49,903 bases of DNA from Rubellimicrobium aerolatum. Lineage in GTDB: Bacteria > Pseudomonadota > Alphaproteobacteria > Rhodobacterales > Rhodobacteraceae. The stretch is taken from NCBI RefSeq assembly GCF_017872975.1, contig NZ_JAGGJP010000020.1, forward strand, positions 1 to 49,903, read 5' to 3'. Positions 24,232-32,566 of this stretch are shown one piece after another (position 1 is the stretch's first letter; each line of letters begins with the position of its first letter). The notes below the pieces were generated by a model, which made no database searches, was not told where the DNA came from, and saw only the letters and a program-made list of their open reading frames with translations. Both the position numbers and the translations under genes were made by a program.

Positions 24232-25407
24232 TCAGGCCCCGCCGGCGGCCGACCCGGCGAGGAGCACCTCGCAGGGGCCGAGCGTCACCCGGTCGGGCAG
24301 CGGGCCCGCCGCCCCGGAGAGCCAGGCCGGATCGCGCGCGGCCTCGATGGTGGCGGGGCCGAGGATCGCGCCGGTCGGGAAGGGCGCGGGGACGGTCGCC
24401 GGATCGAGGGTGGCGTTGGCGAGGATGGCCCCCTCCTCCCAGCTCAGGCCGTGGAGGCCGGGGACGGGATCGACATGGACGACCCTCTCGGCCGCGGCGT
24501 TCAGCGCGGCCACGGCCTGGAGGATCGGGCGGGCGCGGCCGTCGCGGTCGAGGAGGCCGAAGGGGCCGTCCGGCGCGGCGAGGGCCACCGCCTCGGCCCC
24601 GGCTCGGGCGGCGGCGGCGCAGGCGGCGACGGCGTAGGCGGCGGCCATGAGCCCGTCCTGCCGGGGGTCGCGGTCGGTCATGGTCCGGCGGACGCCCTGC
24701 GGGTTGGGGCGCAGGCCCGCGCCGTAGGGATTCGACCTCATGCCGATGGACACGAGCCCTAGCCGCAACCCCCGCCCGCCGGCGATGGCGCGGGCGTCGG
24801 CGAAGACCTGCGGCAGGGCCTCCAGCGATTCCAGCACCGAGGCGTCGTCGGCGGCGTGGGCGATGGCCGAGCTGCCGTGCGTGACATAGTGGCCGACCTC
24901 CCCCGCCCCCGGACGGTTCGGCTCGGCGGCGTCGGCGAGCAGCGCCAAGCCGATCCGCGCCTCGGGGAAGGCGGCCTGGGCGGCGGCGGCGCAGTCCTCG
25001 GGCCCCGGACCCTCGGGCCGGGCGGCGGCGGGCTGTCGGCCCTTCAGGAAGCCTTCGGGCAGCGCGACCACGTGGCGGGGGAAGAGGCCGGCGCGGGCGA
25101 GCCGCAGGGCCAGCGCCTCCAGCGCCGGGCCGGGCTCGGCTTCGACGGGGAGCAGCGCCTCGATGTCGAGGGCGCCGCCCAGGGCGAGCGTCCCGCAGGC
25201 CGCGCGCAGGGTGGCGTCGTCCTCCTCGCCGGCCCGCAGGCGCAGGAGGAGGCCGCGCGCCGGGAAGGGGCCGCCGGGGCGAAGCCAGCCGGGCTCGGCC
25301 GCCAGAAGGATGTCGGGCATCCGGGCCGCGACGGCGCCGGCCGGGCCGCCGGCCACGACGGATTCGGGGGCGGCGTCGCCCAGCCTGATCGCGATGCGTT
25401 GGGTCAC
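24232..25407 (-). CDS. TIM-barrel protein resembling D-apionate lactonase (ApnL-like)
   Basis: A 391-residue Ala/Gly-rich protein. The central and C-terminal part reads SSAIAHAADDASVLESLEALPQVFADARAIAG, LRLGLVSIGMRSNPYGAGLRPNPQGVRRTMTDRDPRQDGLMAAAYAVAACAAAARAGAEAVALAAPDGPFGLLDRDG. This ordering (HAADD-SV-SLEALP, SxGMRxNPYG, DRDPRQxGLxAAAxxVGxxA, GPFGLL) matches what I remember of D-apionate lactonase-like proteins, which open the lactone in apiose breakdown. It appears to lack the long N-terminal region I would expect in a full ApnL, so it may be a shortened paralogue with another role. No other apiose genes are nearby. Confidence 0.45.
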   Translation of the reverse strand: MTQRIAIRLGDAAPESVVAGGPAGAVAARMPDILLAAEPGWLRPGGPFPARGLLLRLRAGEEDDATLRAACGTLALGGALDIEALLPVEAEPGPALEALALRLARAGLFPRHVVALPEGFLKGRQPAAARPEGPGPEDCAAAAQAAFPEARIGLALLADAAEPNRPGAGEVGHYVTHGSSAIAHAADDASVLESLEALPQVFADARAIAGGRGLRLGLVSIGMRSNPYGAGLRPNPQGVRRTMTDRDPRQDGLMAAAYAVAACAAAARAGAEAVALAAPDGPFGLLDRDGRARPILQAVAALNAAAERVVHVDPVPGLHGLSWEEGAILANATLDPATVPAPFPTGAILGPATIEAARDPAWLSGAAGPLPDRVTLGPCEVLLAGSAAGGA

Positions 25408-25534
25408 GGCCTCTCCTCGGGCGATGGGCCGGGCGACGGGGGGCGAACCCGGATGATGTCGCCCGGGGCCGCGTCCGCTCCCCTTGTCCCGGCTCTCCGA
25501 CGATAGGGGGGCCGGCTCTGCCGGGGCAAGCGGG

Positions 25535-26500
25535 TCAGAGCCATCCGCGCCACTTGAAGTAGGCCCAGGTGCCGAGTGCCGAAAGAAGCATCAGCGCCAG
25601 CGCCGCCGGATAGCCCCAGGTCCAGTCCAGCTCGGGCATGTCGTGGAAGTTCATGCCGTAGACGGTGCCGATCAGCGTCGGCGGCAGGAACAGCACCGCC
25701 ACGACCGAGACGATCCGCACCGTCTGGTTCTGGCTGAGGTTCACCATCCCGAGCGTGGTGTCGGTGGCGAGGCCCACGCGGCCCGACAGGAAGTCGGCAT
25801 GGACCTCCAGCGCCTGCATGTCGCGCAGCATCGACTTGACGAAGGGCTTGGTCTCGCGGCCGGCGTCGCCGTGGTCGCTCCAGAGGCTGAACACCGACAG
25901 CATCCGCTCCACCGTCAGCAGGCCCAGGCGCACGCGCGCCACCATCTCGCCCTGCCGGCCGGTGGAGCGGAGCGCCTCGGCCAGCTCCTCGGAGGTCAGC
26001 GCCTCGTTGGTGCCGGCGTAGACGCGGGCGGCGATGGCGTCGAGCGCGTGGCCGGTCGCCTCCAGCAGGTCGGCGAAGCGGGCGACGATCTCCTCCACGA
26101 GGCCGAGGAACAGCCGGGCGGGGGTGCCGCAGCCGGTGGAGGAGCGGTCGGCGCGGGTCGGGTAGGTGTCGAAGGGGCGCGGCGCGTGGTGGCGCACGGT
26201 CACGAGGCGTTCGGGCGTCAGGATGAAGGTGACGGGGCCGGTGACGTGCCGGCCGTCCGGGGTCTGGCCGGGCAGGATCACCGTCATGTAGTCCGCGCCG
26301 TCCTCGCGGTAGAAGCGGTTGGAGATCTCGATCTCCTCCATGTCGGCGAGGGACGGCACCTCGATGCCGAGCTCGCCCGCGACGCGGGCCGCCTGCTCGG
26401 GCTGCGGGCGGTAAAGGTCGATCCAGATGGCGTCGCGGAGGTCGGAGCCGGGCGGCACGCGCTCCAGCCGTCGGTCCGCGAGGCGGTGGATGTGGATCAT
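25535..26500 (-). CDS. corA: CorA family divalent cation transporter
   Basis: A 321-residue protein with a soluble alpha/beta N-terminal domain and long helices, then two C-terminal membrane helices (about 262-280 and 295-313). The signature YGMNF (Gly282-Met-Asn284) ends the first helix, as required for CorA pore selectivity. PPTLIGTVYGMNFHDMPELDW is textbook CorA. It moves Mg2+ (also Co2+/Ni2+) down the electrochemical gradient. The leader region just upstream contains a 12-bp repeat array (26512-26569). It is the nearest gene downstream of the acyl-CoA synthetase but separated by 116 bp. Confidence 0.94.
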   Translation of the reverse strand: MIHIHRLADRRLERVPPGSDLRDAIWIDLYRPQPEQAARVAGELGIEVPSLADMEEIEISNRFYREDGADYMTVILPGQTPDGRHVTGPVTFILTPERLVTVRHHAPRPFDTYPTRADRSSTGCGTPARLFLGLVEEIVARFADLLEATGHALDAIAARVYAGTNEALTSEELAEALRSTGRQGEMVARVRLGLLTVERMLSVFSLWSDHGDAGRETKPFVKSMLRDMQALEVHADFLSGRVGLATDTTLGMVNLSQNQTVRIVSVVAVLFLPPTLIGTVYGMNFHDMPELDWTWGYPAALALMLLSALGTWAYFKWRGWL

Positions 26501-26511
26501 GGACGGCTCCG

Positions 26512-26569
26512 GCGGGGCGACGAGCGGGGCGACGGGGAGGACGGCGGGGAGGACGGCGGGCAGGACGGC
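26512..26569. repeat. 12-bp GC-rich tandem repeats upstream of corA
   Basis: Two units of GCGGGGCGACGA/G (26512-26535) run into three units of GGGGAGGACGGC or a one-base variant (26534-26569). The array ends 12 nt upstream of the corA start codon, in its presumed leader. Confidence 0.75.
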
Positions 26570-26616
26570 GGGGGCAGTCCTAGCGCGGCCGGGCCGGGGG
26601 GGCCACCCCGCGCGGG

Positions 26617-28521
26617 TCAGGAGCCGGGCGGCTCGGCCCAGGCCCAGGGGCGCGTGAAGGCCCCGAGGACGCGGGCCACCTCCTCCTCGGCGACGGGGCC
26701 GGTGGGCCGCAGCCGCGCCACGAGGCCGAGGCGGCGGTCCTCCACCACCTCGGCCACGCAGGCGGCGACGCCAGCCGACGCCAGCGCCTCGTCGTAGACG
26801 CGGCGGATCGCCAGGCGGCGAAGGTCGGGCTTGAAGATCTTGCCCACGGCGGTCTTGGGCAGCTCGGGGAGGATCTCCAGGTGCCGGGGGGCGGCGGCGC
26901 GCTCGTGGACACGGGACCGGGCGTGGGCCAGCAGCTCGGCGTCGGTCGCGGTCGCGCCCTGGACCAGTTCGACATAGGCGCAGGGCACCTCGCCCGCGTG
27001 GGCGTCGGGCTGGCCGATGGCCCCGGCGAAGGCCACCGCCGGATGCGAGCAGAGCGCGTCCTCGATCTCGGCGGGGTCGATGTTGTGGCCGCCCCGGATG
27101 ATGATGTCCTTGGCCCGCCCGGTGATCCAGAGATAGCCATCGGGGTCGCGCCGCCCGAGGTCGCCGGTGCGGAGCCAGAGCGGCTCGCCGTCCGGGCCGG
27201 GGTAGACGACGGCGGCGTTCCGGGGCGCGTCGGTGTAGGTGCGCCCGGCCCAGACGCCGGGGGAGGCCACGCAGATCTCGCCCACGGTGTCGGGCTCGCA
27301 GTCCATCTGCGTGTGGGGGTCGATGACGCGGACCTTCGTGTAGGGGAAGGGGATGCCGATGGAGCCGATCTTCTTGGTGCCCTGCGGCGGGTTGATCGCC
27401 ACGAGGCAGGTGGCCTCGGTCAGGCCGTAGCCCTCGCAGATGGTGACGCCCGCCGCCGTCTCGAAGCGGCGGTAGAGCTCGGCCGGGAGGGGCGCGGAGC
27501 CGCAGAAGGCGAGGCGCAGCGAGGAGATGTCGGCGTTCACCGGGCGCTGCATCAGCGCCGAGATGGCGGTCGGCACGGTGATGAGGAAGGTGACGCCCCA
27601 GCGCTCGACCAGCTTCCAGAAGTTGTCGAGGACGCCCTCGCCCCGGTAGCCCGCCGGCGTCGGGAAGACGATGTGCGCGCCCGAGGCGACGGAGGCGCCC
27701 AGGGCGACCACGGCGGCGAAGACGTGGAACATCGGCAGCGGGCAGATCATCGTGTCGGTTTCGGTGAACAGGAGCCGGTGGGCGACCCAGCCGTTGTAGA
27801 TGAGGCCGCGATACCGCTGCTGCGCGAGCTTGGGCAGGCCGGTGGTGCCCCCCGTGTGGAAGCAGGCGGCCACCCGGTCGCCCGCGCTGTCGGGGAAGGC
27901 GAGGTCGCGGGGCTGGCGGGCGAGCTCGCGGCGGAAGTCGAGGACGCGGGCCTTGTGGGCCGGGCGATGGCGGGGGCGGATCAGCGGGACGATCCAGCGT
28001 TTCGGGCCGGTCAGGTAGCGCAGGAGGTCCACCTCCAGCACCGCCTGGACCTCGGGGGCCAGCGCCATGGCGGCGGCGGCCTTTTGCGCGATGTCGGTCT
28101 TGGGAAAGGCGCGCAGCGTCACCAGCACCTTCGCGCCGGTCTCGCGCAGGATGCCGGCGATCTGCTCGGCGTCGAGCAGCGGGTTGATCGGGCTGACGAT
28201 GCCCGCGACCTGCCCGCCGAGATAGGCCAGCACCGCCTCGGTGCAGTTGGGGAGGAGGTAGGCCACGGTGTCCCCCTCGCCCACGCCCAGGGATCGGAAC
28301 AGGTTGGCGGCCTGCGCCACCTGCGCGCGTAGCTCGGCCCAGGTCAGCGTCTCGGCCGGGGCCCTGGGGTCGGACAGGAGCTGGAAGCTGGAGGCCGGGC
28401 GGTCGGGGACGCGGGCGGCGGTGCGGCTCAGGACGCCCCAGGTGGTGCGCGGCAGGTCGCGGTCGTCCCAGGGGCCCTCGGCCTCGATGGCGGCGCTGTC
28501 GCCGGGACCCGCGAAGGCCAT
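26617..28521 (-). CDS. Acyl-CoA synthetase (AMP-dependent ligase)
   Basis: A 634-residue adenylate-forming enzyme that activates a carboxylic acid to its CoA thioester. Family motifs are ACFHTGGTTGLPKLAQ (P-loop-like A3 motif), GYGLTEATC (A5), WLRTGDLGRRDPDGYLWITGRAKDIIIRGGHNIDPAEIEDAL (A7-A8 hinge) and KTAVGKIFKPDLR (A10 lysine). The start at 28521 is supported by GGAGGACGG upstream, and earlier in-frame sequence has no such site. No obvious partner gene identifies the acid. Medium to long fatty acids are usual for this subgroup (MRRPVNAD-type members). Confidence 0.93.
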   Translation of the reverse strand: MAFAGPGDSAAIEAEGPWDDRDLPRTTWGVLSRTAARVPDRPASSFQLLSDPRAPAETLTWAELRAQVAQAANLFRSLGVGEGDTVAYLLPNCTEAVLAYLGGQVAGIVSPINPLLDAEQIAGILRETGAKVLVTLRAFPKTDIAQKAAAAMALAPEVQAVLEVDLLRYLTGPKRWIVPLIRPRHRPAHKARVLDFRRELARQPRDLAFPDSAGDRVAACFHTGGTTGLPKLAQQRYRGLIYNGWVAHRLLFTETDTMICPLPMFHVFAAVVALGASVASGAHIVFPTPAGYRGEGVLDNFWKLVERWGVTFLITVPTAISALMQRPVNADISSLRLAFCGSAPLPAELYRRFETAAGVTICEGYGLTEATCLVAINPPQGTKKIGSIGIPFPYTKVRVIDPHTQMDCEPDTVGEICVASPGVWAGRTYTDAPRNAAVVYPGPDGEPLWLRTGDLGRRDPDGYLWITGRAKDIIIRGGHNIDPAEIEDALCSHPAVAFAGAIGQPDAHAGEVPCAYVELVQGATATDAELLAHARSRVHERAAAPRHLEILPELPKTAVGKIFKPDLRRLAIRRVYDEALASAGVAACVAEVVEDRRLGLVARLRPTGPVAEEEVARVLGAFTRPWAWAEPPGS

Positions 28522-28621
28522 GGCCCGTCCTCCCCCCGTGTGGTGGCGGGCCGCCGTGGTCCGGCGATCCCGTGCCGCCAGCATGGAAGGCGCGAGGCCG
28601 CGCCGCAACCCCCGGGTGCGC

Positions 28622-30418
28622 TCACTCGGCGGCGGCGAGCCCTTCGGTGAACTGGAGCCGGGCGAGGCGGGCGTAAAGGCCGCCCTGCGCCACTAGCGCG
28701 TCATGGGTGCCCTCGGCCACCACGCGGCCCTCGTCCAGCACCACGATGCGGTCGGCGCGCTTCACGGTGGCGAGCCGGTGGGCGACGATGATCGTGGTCC
28801 GGTCGCGCGACAGCGCCTCGACGGCCTGCTGCACGGCGCGTTCCGATTCGGCGTCGAGCGCCGAGGTCGCCTCGTCGAGCAGCAGCAGCGGCGCATTCCG
28901 CAGGATGGCGCGGGCGATGGCGATGCGCTGCTTCTGCCCGCCGGACAGCATCACCCCACGCTCGCCCACGAAGCTGTCATAGCCGTCGGGGAGCCGGGTG
29001 AGGAAGTCGTGCGCGGCGGCGGCGCGGGCGGCGGATTCCACCTCGGCATCCGTGGCGTCGGGCCGGCCGAAGCGGATGTTGGCGCGCGCGGTGTCGCCGA
29101 AGATCACCGGGTCCTGCGGCACCAGCGCGATCTGGCGGCGGAGATCGGCGCGGGCGATGTCGCGCAGGTCGGTCCCGCCGATGGCGACGCGGCCCGCCTG
29201 CGGGTCCCAGAACCGTTGCAGGAGCTGGATCACCGTGGTCTTGCCGCTGCCCGAGGGGCCGACCAGCGCCACCGTCTCGCCCGGCCGCACGGTCAGCGTC
29301 ACGCCGTTGAGCGCGCTGCGGTCGGGCCGGGTCGGGTAATGGAAGGTGACGCCCTCCAGACGGATCTCGGAGGTCGCGAGGCGGGGCGCGGGGAGCGGCG
29401 CGGGCGGGTCCTGCACGGCGTCGGGCAGGGTCAGCAGCTCCACCAGACGCTCGGTCGCGCCGGCGGCGCGCTGGACCTCGCTCCAGACCTCGGTGAGCGA
29501 GCCCGCCGCCCCGGCGACCAGCACGGAATAGATGACGAACTGCACGAGGCTGCCCACCGTCATCGCGCCGGATTCCACGTCGCGCGCGCCGATCCACAGG
29601 ACGCCCACCACGCCCGAGAAGATCAGGAAGATGACGATGGCCGTCATCACCGCGCGCAGGCCGATGCGGTCGCGGGCCGATTCGAAGCTGCGTTCCGTCA
29701 GGTCGCGGAAGCGGGCGCGCACCGGCCCTTCGGCGGTGAAGGCCTGCACGGTCTGCGCCGCCAGCAGCGATTCCGACGCCGCGCCCGAGGAGGCGGCGAT
29801 CCAGTCCTGGTTCTCGCGGCTCAGCCGGCGCAGGCGGCGGCCGAGGATCACGATGGGAATGATGATCGCCGGCACGATGAGCAGCACGAGCCCGGTCAGC
29901 TTGGCCGAGGTCCACAGGAGCAGCGCCATGCCGCCGAACAGGATCAGGGTGTTGCGCAGCGCCACCGAGATGGAGGAGCCGATCACCGACAGGATCAGCG
30001 TGGTGTCGGTGGTGATGCGGCTCAGGACCTCGCCGGTCATCAGGCGCTCGTAGACGGCGGGGCTCATGCCGATCATGCGGTCGAAGACGGCGGCGCGGAT
30101 GTCGGCGACGACCCTCTCGCCCAGCCGGGTCACGAGGTAGTAGCGCAGCGCCGTGCCCAGCGCGAGCAGCAGCACGATCGCCATCGCCGCCCCGAAGTAG
30201 CGGTCGAGCAGCGCCGTCCGGTCCACGCCGAAATGATCGACGATGCGCCGCGCCGCGATGGGCAGGATCAGCGAGATCCCCGCCGTCAGCACCAGCGCCA
30301 CGAGCGCGAGGCCGAGGAGCCCCCGGTAGGGCTTCAGGAAGGGCCAGAGCGCGGCCAGCGCGCCGACGCGGCGGGAGGACGGGCGGTCCTCGGAGGTCTG
30401 TCGGGGGGCTCGGGCCAT
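28622..30418 (-). CDS. ABC exporter, fused permease-ATPase (MsbA/multidrug type)
   Basis: A 598-residue half-transporter. Six membrane helices occupy about residues 30-330 (FLKPYRGLLGLALVALVLTAGISLILPIAARRIVDHF onward). The ATPase domain has Walker [16 protein letters not shown]-loop ALVPQDPVIFGDT, signature LSGGQKQRIAIARAI, Walker B LLLLDEATSALD and H-loop IIVAHRLATV. The homodimer probably exports lipids or hydrophobic compounds. A GGAG 8 nt before the ATG at 30418 sets the start. The protease gene ends 74 bp upstream on the same strand, and the two may share a transcript. Confidence 0.94.
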   Translation of the reverse strand: MARAPRQTSEDRPSSRRVGALAALWPFLKPYRGLLGLALVALVLTAGISLILPIAARRIVDHFGVDRTALLDRYFGAAMAIVLLLALGTALRYYLVTRLGERVVADIRAAVFDRMIGMSPAVYERLMTGEVLSRITTDTTLILSVIGSSISVALRNTLILFGGMALLLWTSAKLTGLVLLIVPAIIIPIVILGRRLRRLSRENQDWIAASSGAASESLLAAQTVQAFTAEGPVRARFRDLTERSFESARDRIGLRAVMTAIVIFLIFSGVVGVLWIGARDVESGAMTVGSLVQFVIYSVLVAGAAGSLTEVWSEVQRAAGATERLVELLTLPDAVQDPPAPLPAPRLATSEIRLEGVTFHYPTRPDRSALNGVTLTVRPGETVALVGPSGSGKTTVIQLLQRFWDPQAGRVAIGGTDLRDIARADLRRQIALVPQDPVIFGDTARANIRFGRPDATDAEVESAARAAAAHDFLTRLPDGYDSFVGERGVMLSGGQKQRIAIARAILRNAPLLLLDEATSALDAESERAVQQAVEALSRDRTTIIVAHRLATVKRADRIVVLDEGRVVAEGTHDALVAQGGLYARLARLQFTEGLAAAE

Positions 30419-30492
30419 GTCTGGGGTCTCCTGGACGGCGGGGGGATACGCCCGGCGCGCGGTTGCGGCAAGGTCGCGCTCCGGTGGCGGCG

Positions 30493-31614
30493 TCAGCCCC
30501 CGGCGAGGATCGGCAACTCCACCGTCTCCCGGTCGCCGCCGGTGTCGAAGGTCACCTCCACCCGGTCGCCCACCGCGCGGGCGTCCAGCGCGGCGAGGAG
30601 GTCGTCGAGCGTCGCCACCGGCTCGCCGTCCAGCGCCGTGACGACATGGCCGGGGCGCAGGCGGCCGTCGCGGAGCACCTCCGCCGGCGCGATCCCCGCC
30701 CGCGCCGCCTCGGAGCCCTGCTGGACGTCCAGCACGACCGCGCCCTCCAGCCCCTGCCGGTTGACGGCGGCGTTGATGCGCGGGTCGAAGCCCAGGCCCA
30801 GCGTCGGCGGCGTGTAGCGGCCCGTGCGGATCAGCTCGGGCACCACGCGGGCCACGGTGGCGGCGGGGATGGCGAAGCCGATCCCGGCGCTGCCGCCCGA
30901 GGGGGAGTAGATCGCCGTGTTGACGCCGATCACCCGTCCCGAGGAGTCGAGCAGCGGCCCGCCCGAGTTGCCGGGGTTGATCGCCGCGTCGGTCTGGATC
31001 AGCCCCCGCCGGATCGTCCCCGCCTGATCGGAGGGCAGTTCGCGCTCCAGCGCCGAGACGATGCCGGTGGTCAGCGTCCAGTCGAGCCCGAAGGGGTTGC
31101 CGATGGCGAAGACCCGCGCGCCGACCTGCGGCGGCTCGGGCGGGGCGAGGGTCAGAGGGGGCGGCAGACCCTCGCCGTCGATCAGCAGCACCGCGAGGTC
31201 GTGCACGGTGTCGCGCCCGACCAGCGTCGCGTCGAAGGCGCGGCCGTCGGCAAGCTGGACGGAGGCCGCCGTCGCCCCCTCGATGACATGGGCGTTGGTG
31301 ACGACATGGCCCCGCCCGTCCCAGAGCCAGCCCGAGCCGGTGCCGAGCGGCACCTCGCCCGCCGACCGGCCGAAGAGGTCGCGCCGCGAGGCCGAGGTGG
31401 AGATCGCCACCACGCTGTCGCGATGCGCCCGGAACAGGTCGATGGTCGCCGCCTCGTCCGACCCTTCCGGCGCGACGGTGATGACCGCGGCGGGGCCCGC
31501 CGGGACGGGGACGGCGGCCTGCCGGTCCCCGAGGAGGCCCGCCCCCTCCAGCCCCAGGCCGATTCCCAGGCCCAGGGCCAGCGCCACGATGACAGCGAAG
31601 ATCAGGCCGCGCAC
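30493..31614 (-). CDS. S1C trypsin-like serine protease with one PDZ domain (HtrA/Deg-like)
   Basis: A 373-residue protease anchored or exported by an N-terminal hydrophobic segment (residues 4-28, GLIFAVIVALALGLGIGLGL). The triad is visible: His109 in VVTNAHV, Asp139 in VHDLAVL and Ser217 in INPGNSGGPLLD. Residues about 275-370 form a single PDZ domain (QGLEGAVVLDVQQGSEAARAGI). One PDZ and a membrane anchor make it DegS-like in layout, although it could equally be a general periplasmic quality-control protease. It is divergent from the transglycosylase gene. Confidence 0.93.
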   Translation of the reverse strand: MRGLIFAVIVALALGLGIGLGLEGAGLLGDRQAAVPVPAGPAAVITVAPEGSDEAATIDLFRAHRDSVVAISTSASRRDLFGRSAGEVPLGTGSGWLWDGRGHVVTNAHVIEGATAASVQLADGRAFDATLVGRDTVHDLAVLLIDGEGLPPPLTLAPPEPPQVGARVFAIGNPFGLDWTLTTGIVSALERELPSDQAGTIRRGLIQTDAAINPGNSGGPLLDSSGRVIGVNTAIYSPSGGSAGIGFAIPAATVARVVPELIRTGRYTPPTLGLGFDPRINAAVNRQGLEGAVVLDVQQGSEAARAGIAPAEVLRDGRLRPGHVVTALDGEPVATLDDLLAALDARAVGDRVEVTFDTGGDRETVELPILAGG

Positions 31615-31756
31615 GCCGCCTCCCTTGTCCGGGGCGCGGGGGCCACCCCACTGGATCGTGCCTTGACCCGCGCCATGTTCCGCCCTTCAACCTAGCCACG
31701 CCACCCGCCGCCTCAAGGACCCTCCGCGAGGCCCCCACGACCAGGAGAGACCCGCC

Positions 31757-32551
31757 TTGCGTTCCGCCCTTCGACTCGCCGCCCTGGCGCTTGCCCTGCC
31801 CGCCGCCGCCCAGGCCCTCACCTGCGGCGACGACGCCTCGGGCTTCGAGGCCTGGAAGGGCGAGTTCGCCGCCATCGCCGCCGCCAACGGCGTGGGGGAG
31901 CGCGGCCTCTCGGCCCTGACGGGCGCCAGCTACGCGACGCGCACCATCGAGGCCGACCGCAACCAGCGCTCCTTCCGCTATCCGCTCGACGAGTTCCTGC
32001 GGATCCGCGGGGCGGAGACCATCGTGGCGCAGGGCTCGCGGATGCTGGCCGAGAACGCCGAGTTCTACGGATCGCTGGAGGCGGCCTATGGCGTGCCCGC
32101 CGGGGTGCTGATCGCCATTCACGGGATGGAAACGGGCTTCGGCAACTTCATGGGCGATTCCAACGTCGTGTCGGCGATCACGACGCTGGCCTACGACTGC
32201 CGCCGCTCCGAGTTCTTCCAGCCGCACGCCCTGGCGGCGCTGGCGCTGGTGGACCGGGGCTGGGCCTCGCCCCAGTCCATCGGCGCGCGACACGGCGAGC
32301 TGGGGCACACCCAGTTCCTGCCGGGCAACGTCCTGCAATACGGCCAGGACGGCAACGGCGACGGCCGGGTGGACCTGAGCGACCTCGCCGACGCCATGGC
32401 CTCCACCGCCAACTTCTTCCGGCAGAAGGGCTGGCAGCCGGGCCTGGGCTACCAGGAGGGCGAGCCCAACTGGCCGGTCCTCCAGCAATGGAACGCCGCC
32501 ACCGTCTACCAGCAGGCCATCGCCCTGATGGGCGCGCGCATCGAGCCCTGA
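31757..32551 (+). CDS. Lytic murein transglycosylase (MltB-like)
   Basis: A 264-residue periplasmic enzyme that cleaves peptidoglycan to 1,6-anhydro products. Signal peptide residues 1-20 (MRSALRLAALALALPAAAQA) lead to a mature N-terminus with a Cys (LTCGDD). The catalytic Glu125 is in AIHGMETGFGNFMGD. The MltB motifs GELGHTQFLPGNVLQYGQDGNGDGRVDLSDLADAMASTANFF follow. The start codon is TTG at 31757, chosen because AGGAGA sits 8 nt upstream and the signal peptide begins there. The protein lacks the C-terminal peptidoglycan-binding domain seen in longer relatives. It converges on the diguanylate cyclase gene with only a 10-bp gap. Confidence 0.92.
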   Translation: MRSALRLAALALALPAAAQALTCGDDASGFEAWKGEFAAIAAANGVGERGLSALTGASYATRTIEADRNQRSFRYPLDEFLRIRGAETIVAQGSRMLAENAEFYGSLEAAYGVPAGVLIAIHGMETGFGNFMGDSNVVSAITTLAYDCRRSEFFQPHALAALALVDRGWASPQSIGARHGELGHTQFLPGNVLQYGQDGNGDGRVDLSDLADAMASTANFFRQKGWQPGLGYQEGEPNWPVLQQWNAATVYQQAIALMGARIEP

Positions 32552-32566
32552 CGGGGGGCGGTCAGG
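32547..32566. terminator. Inverted repeat holding two convergent stop codons
   Basis: CCTGAC (32547-32552) and GTCAGG (32561-32566) form a 6-bp stem over an 8-nt G-rich loop. The TGA of the transglycosylase gene and the stop of the cyclase gene lie in its arms, so it may act as a compact bidirectional terminator. Confidence 0.35.
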
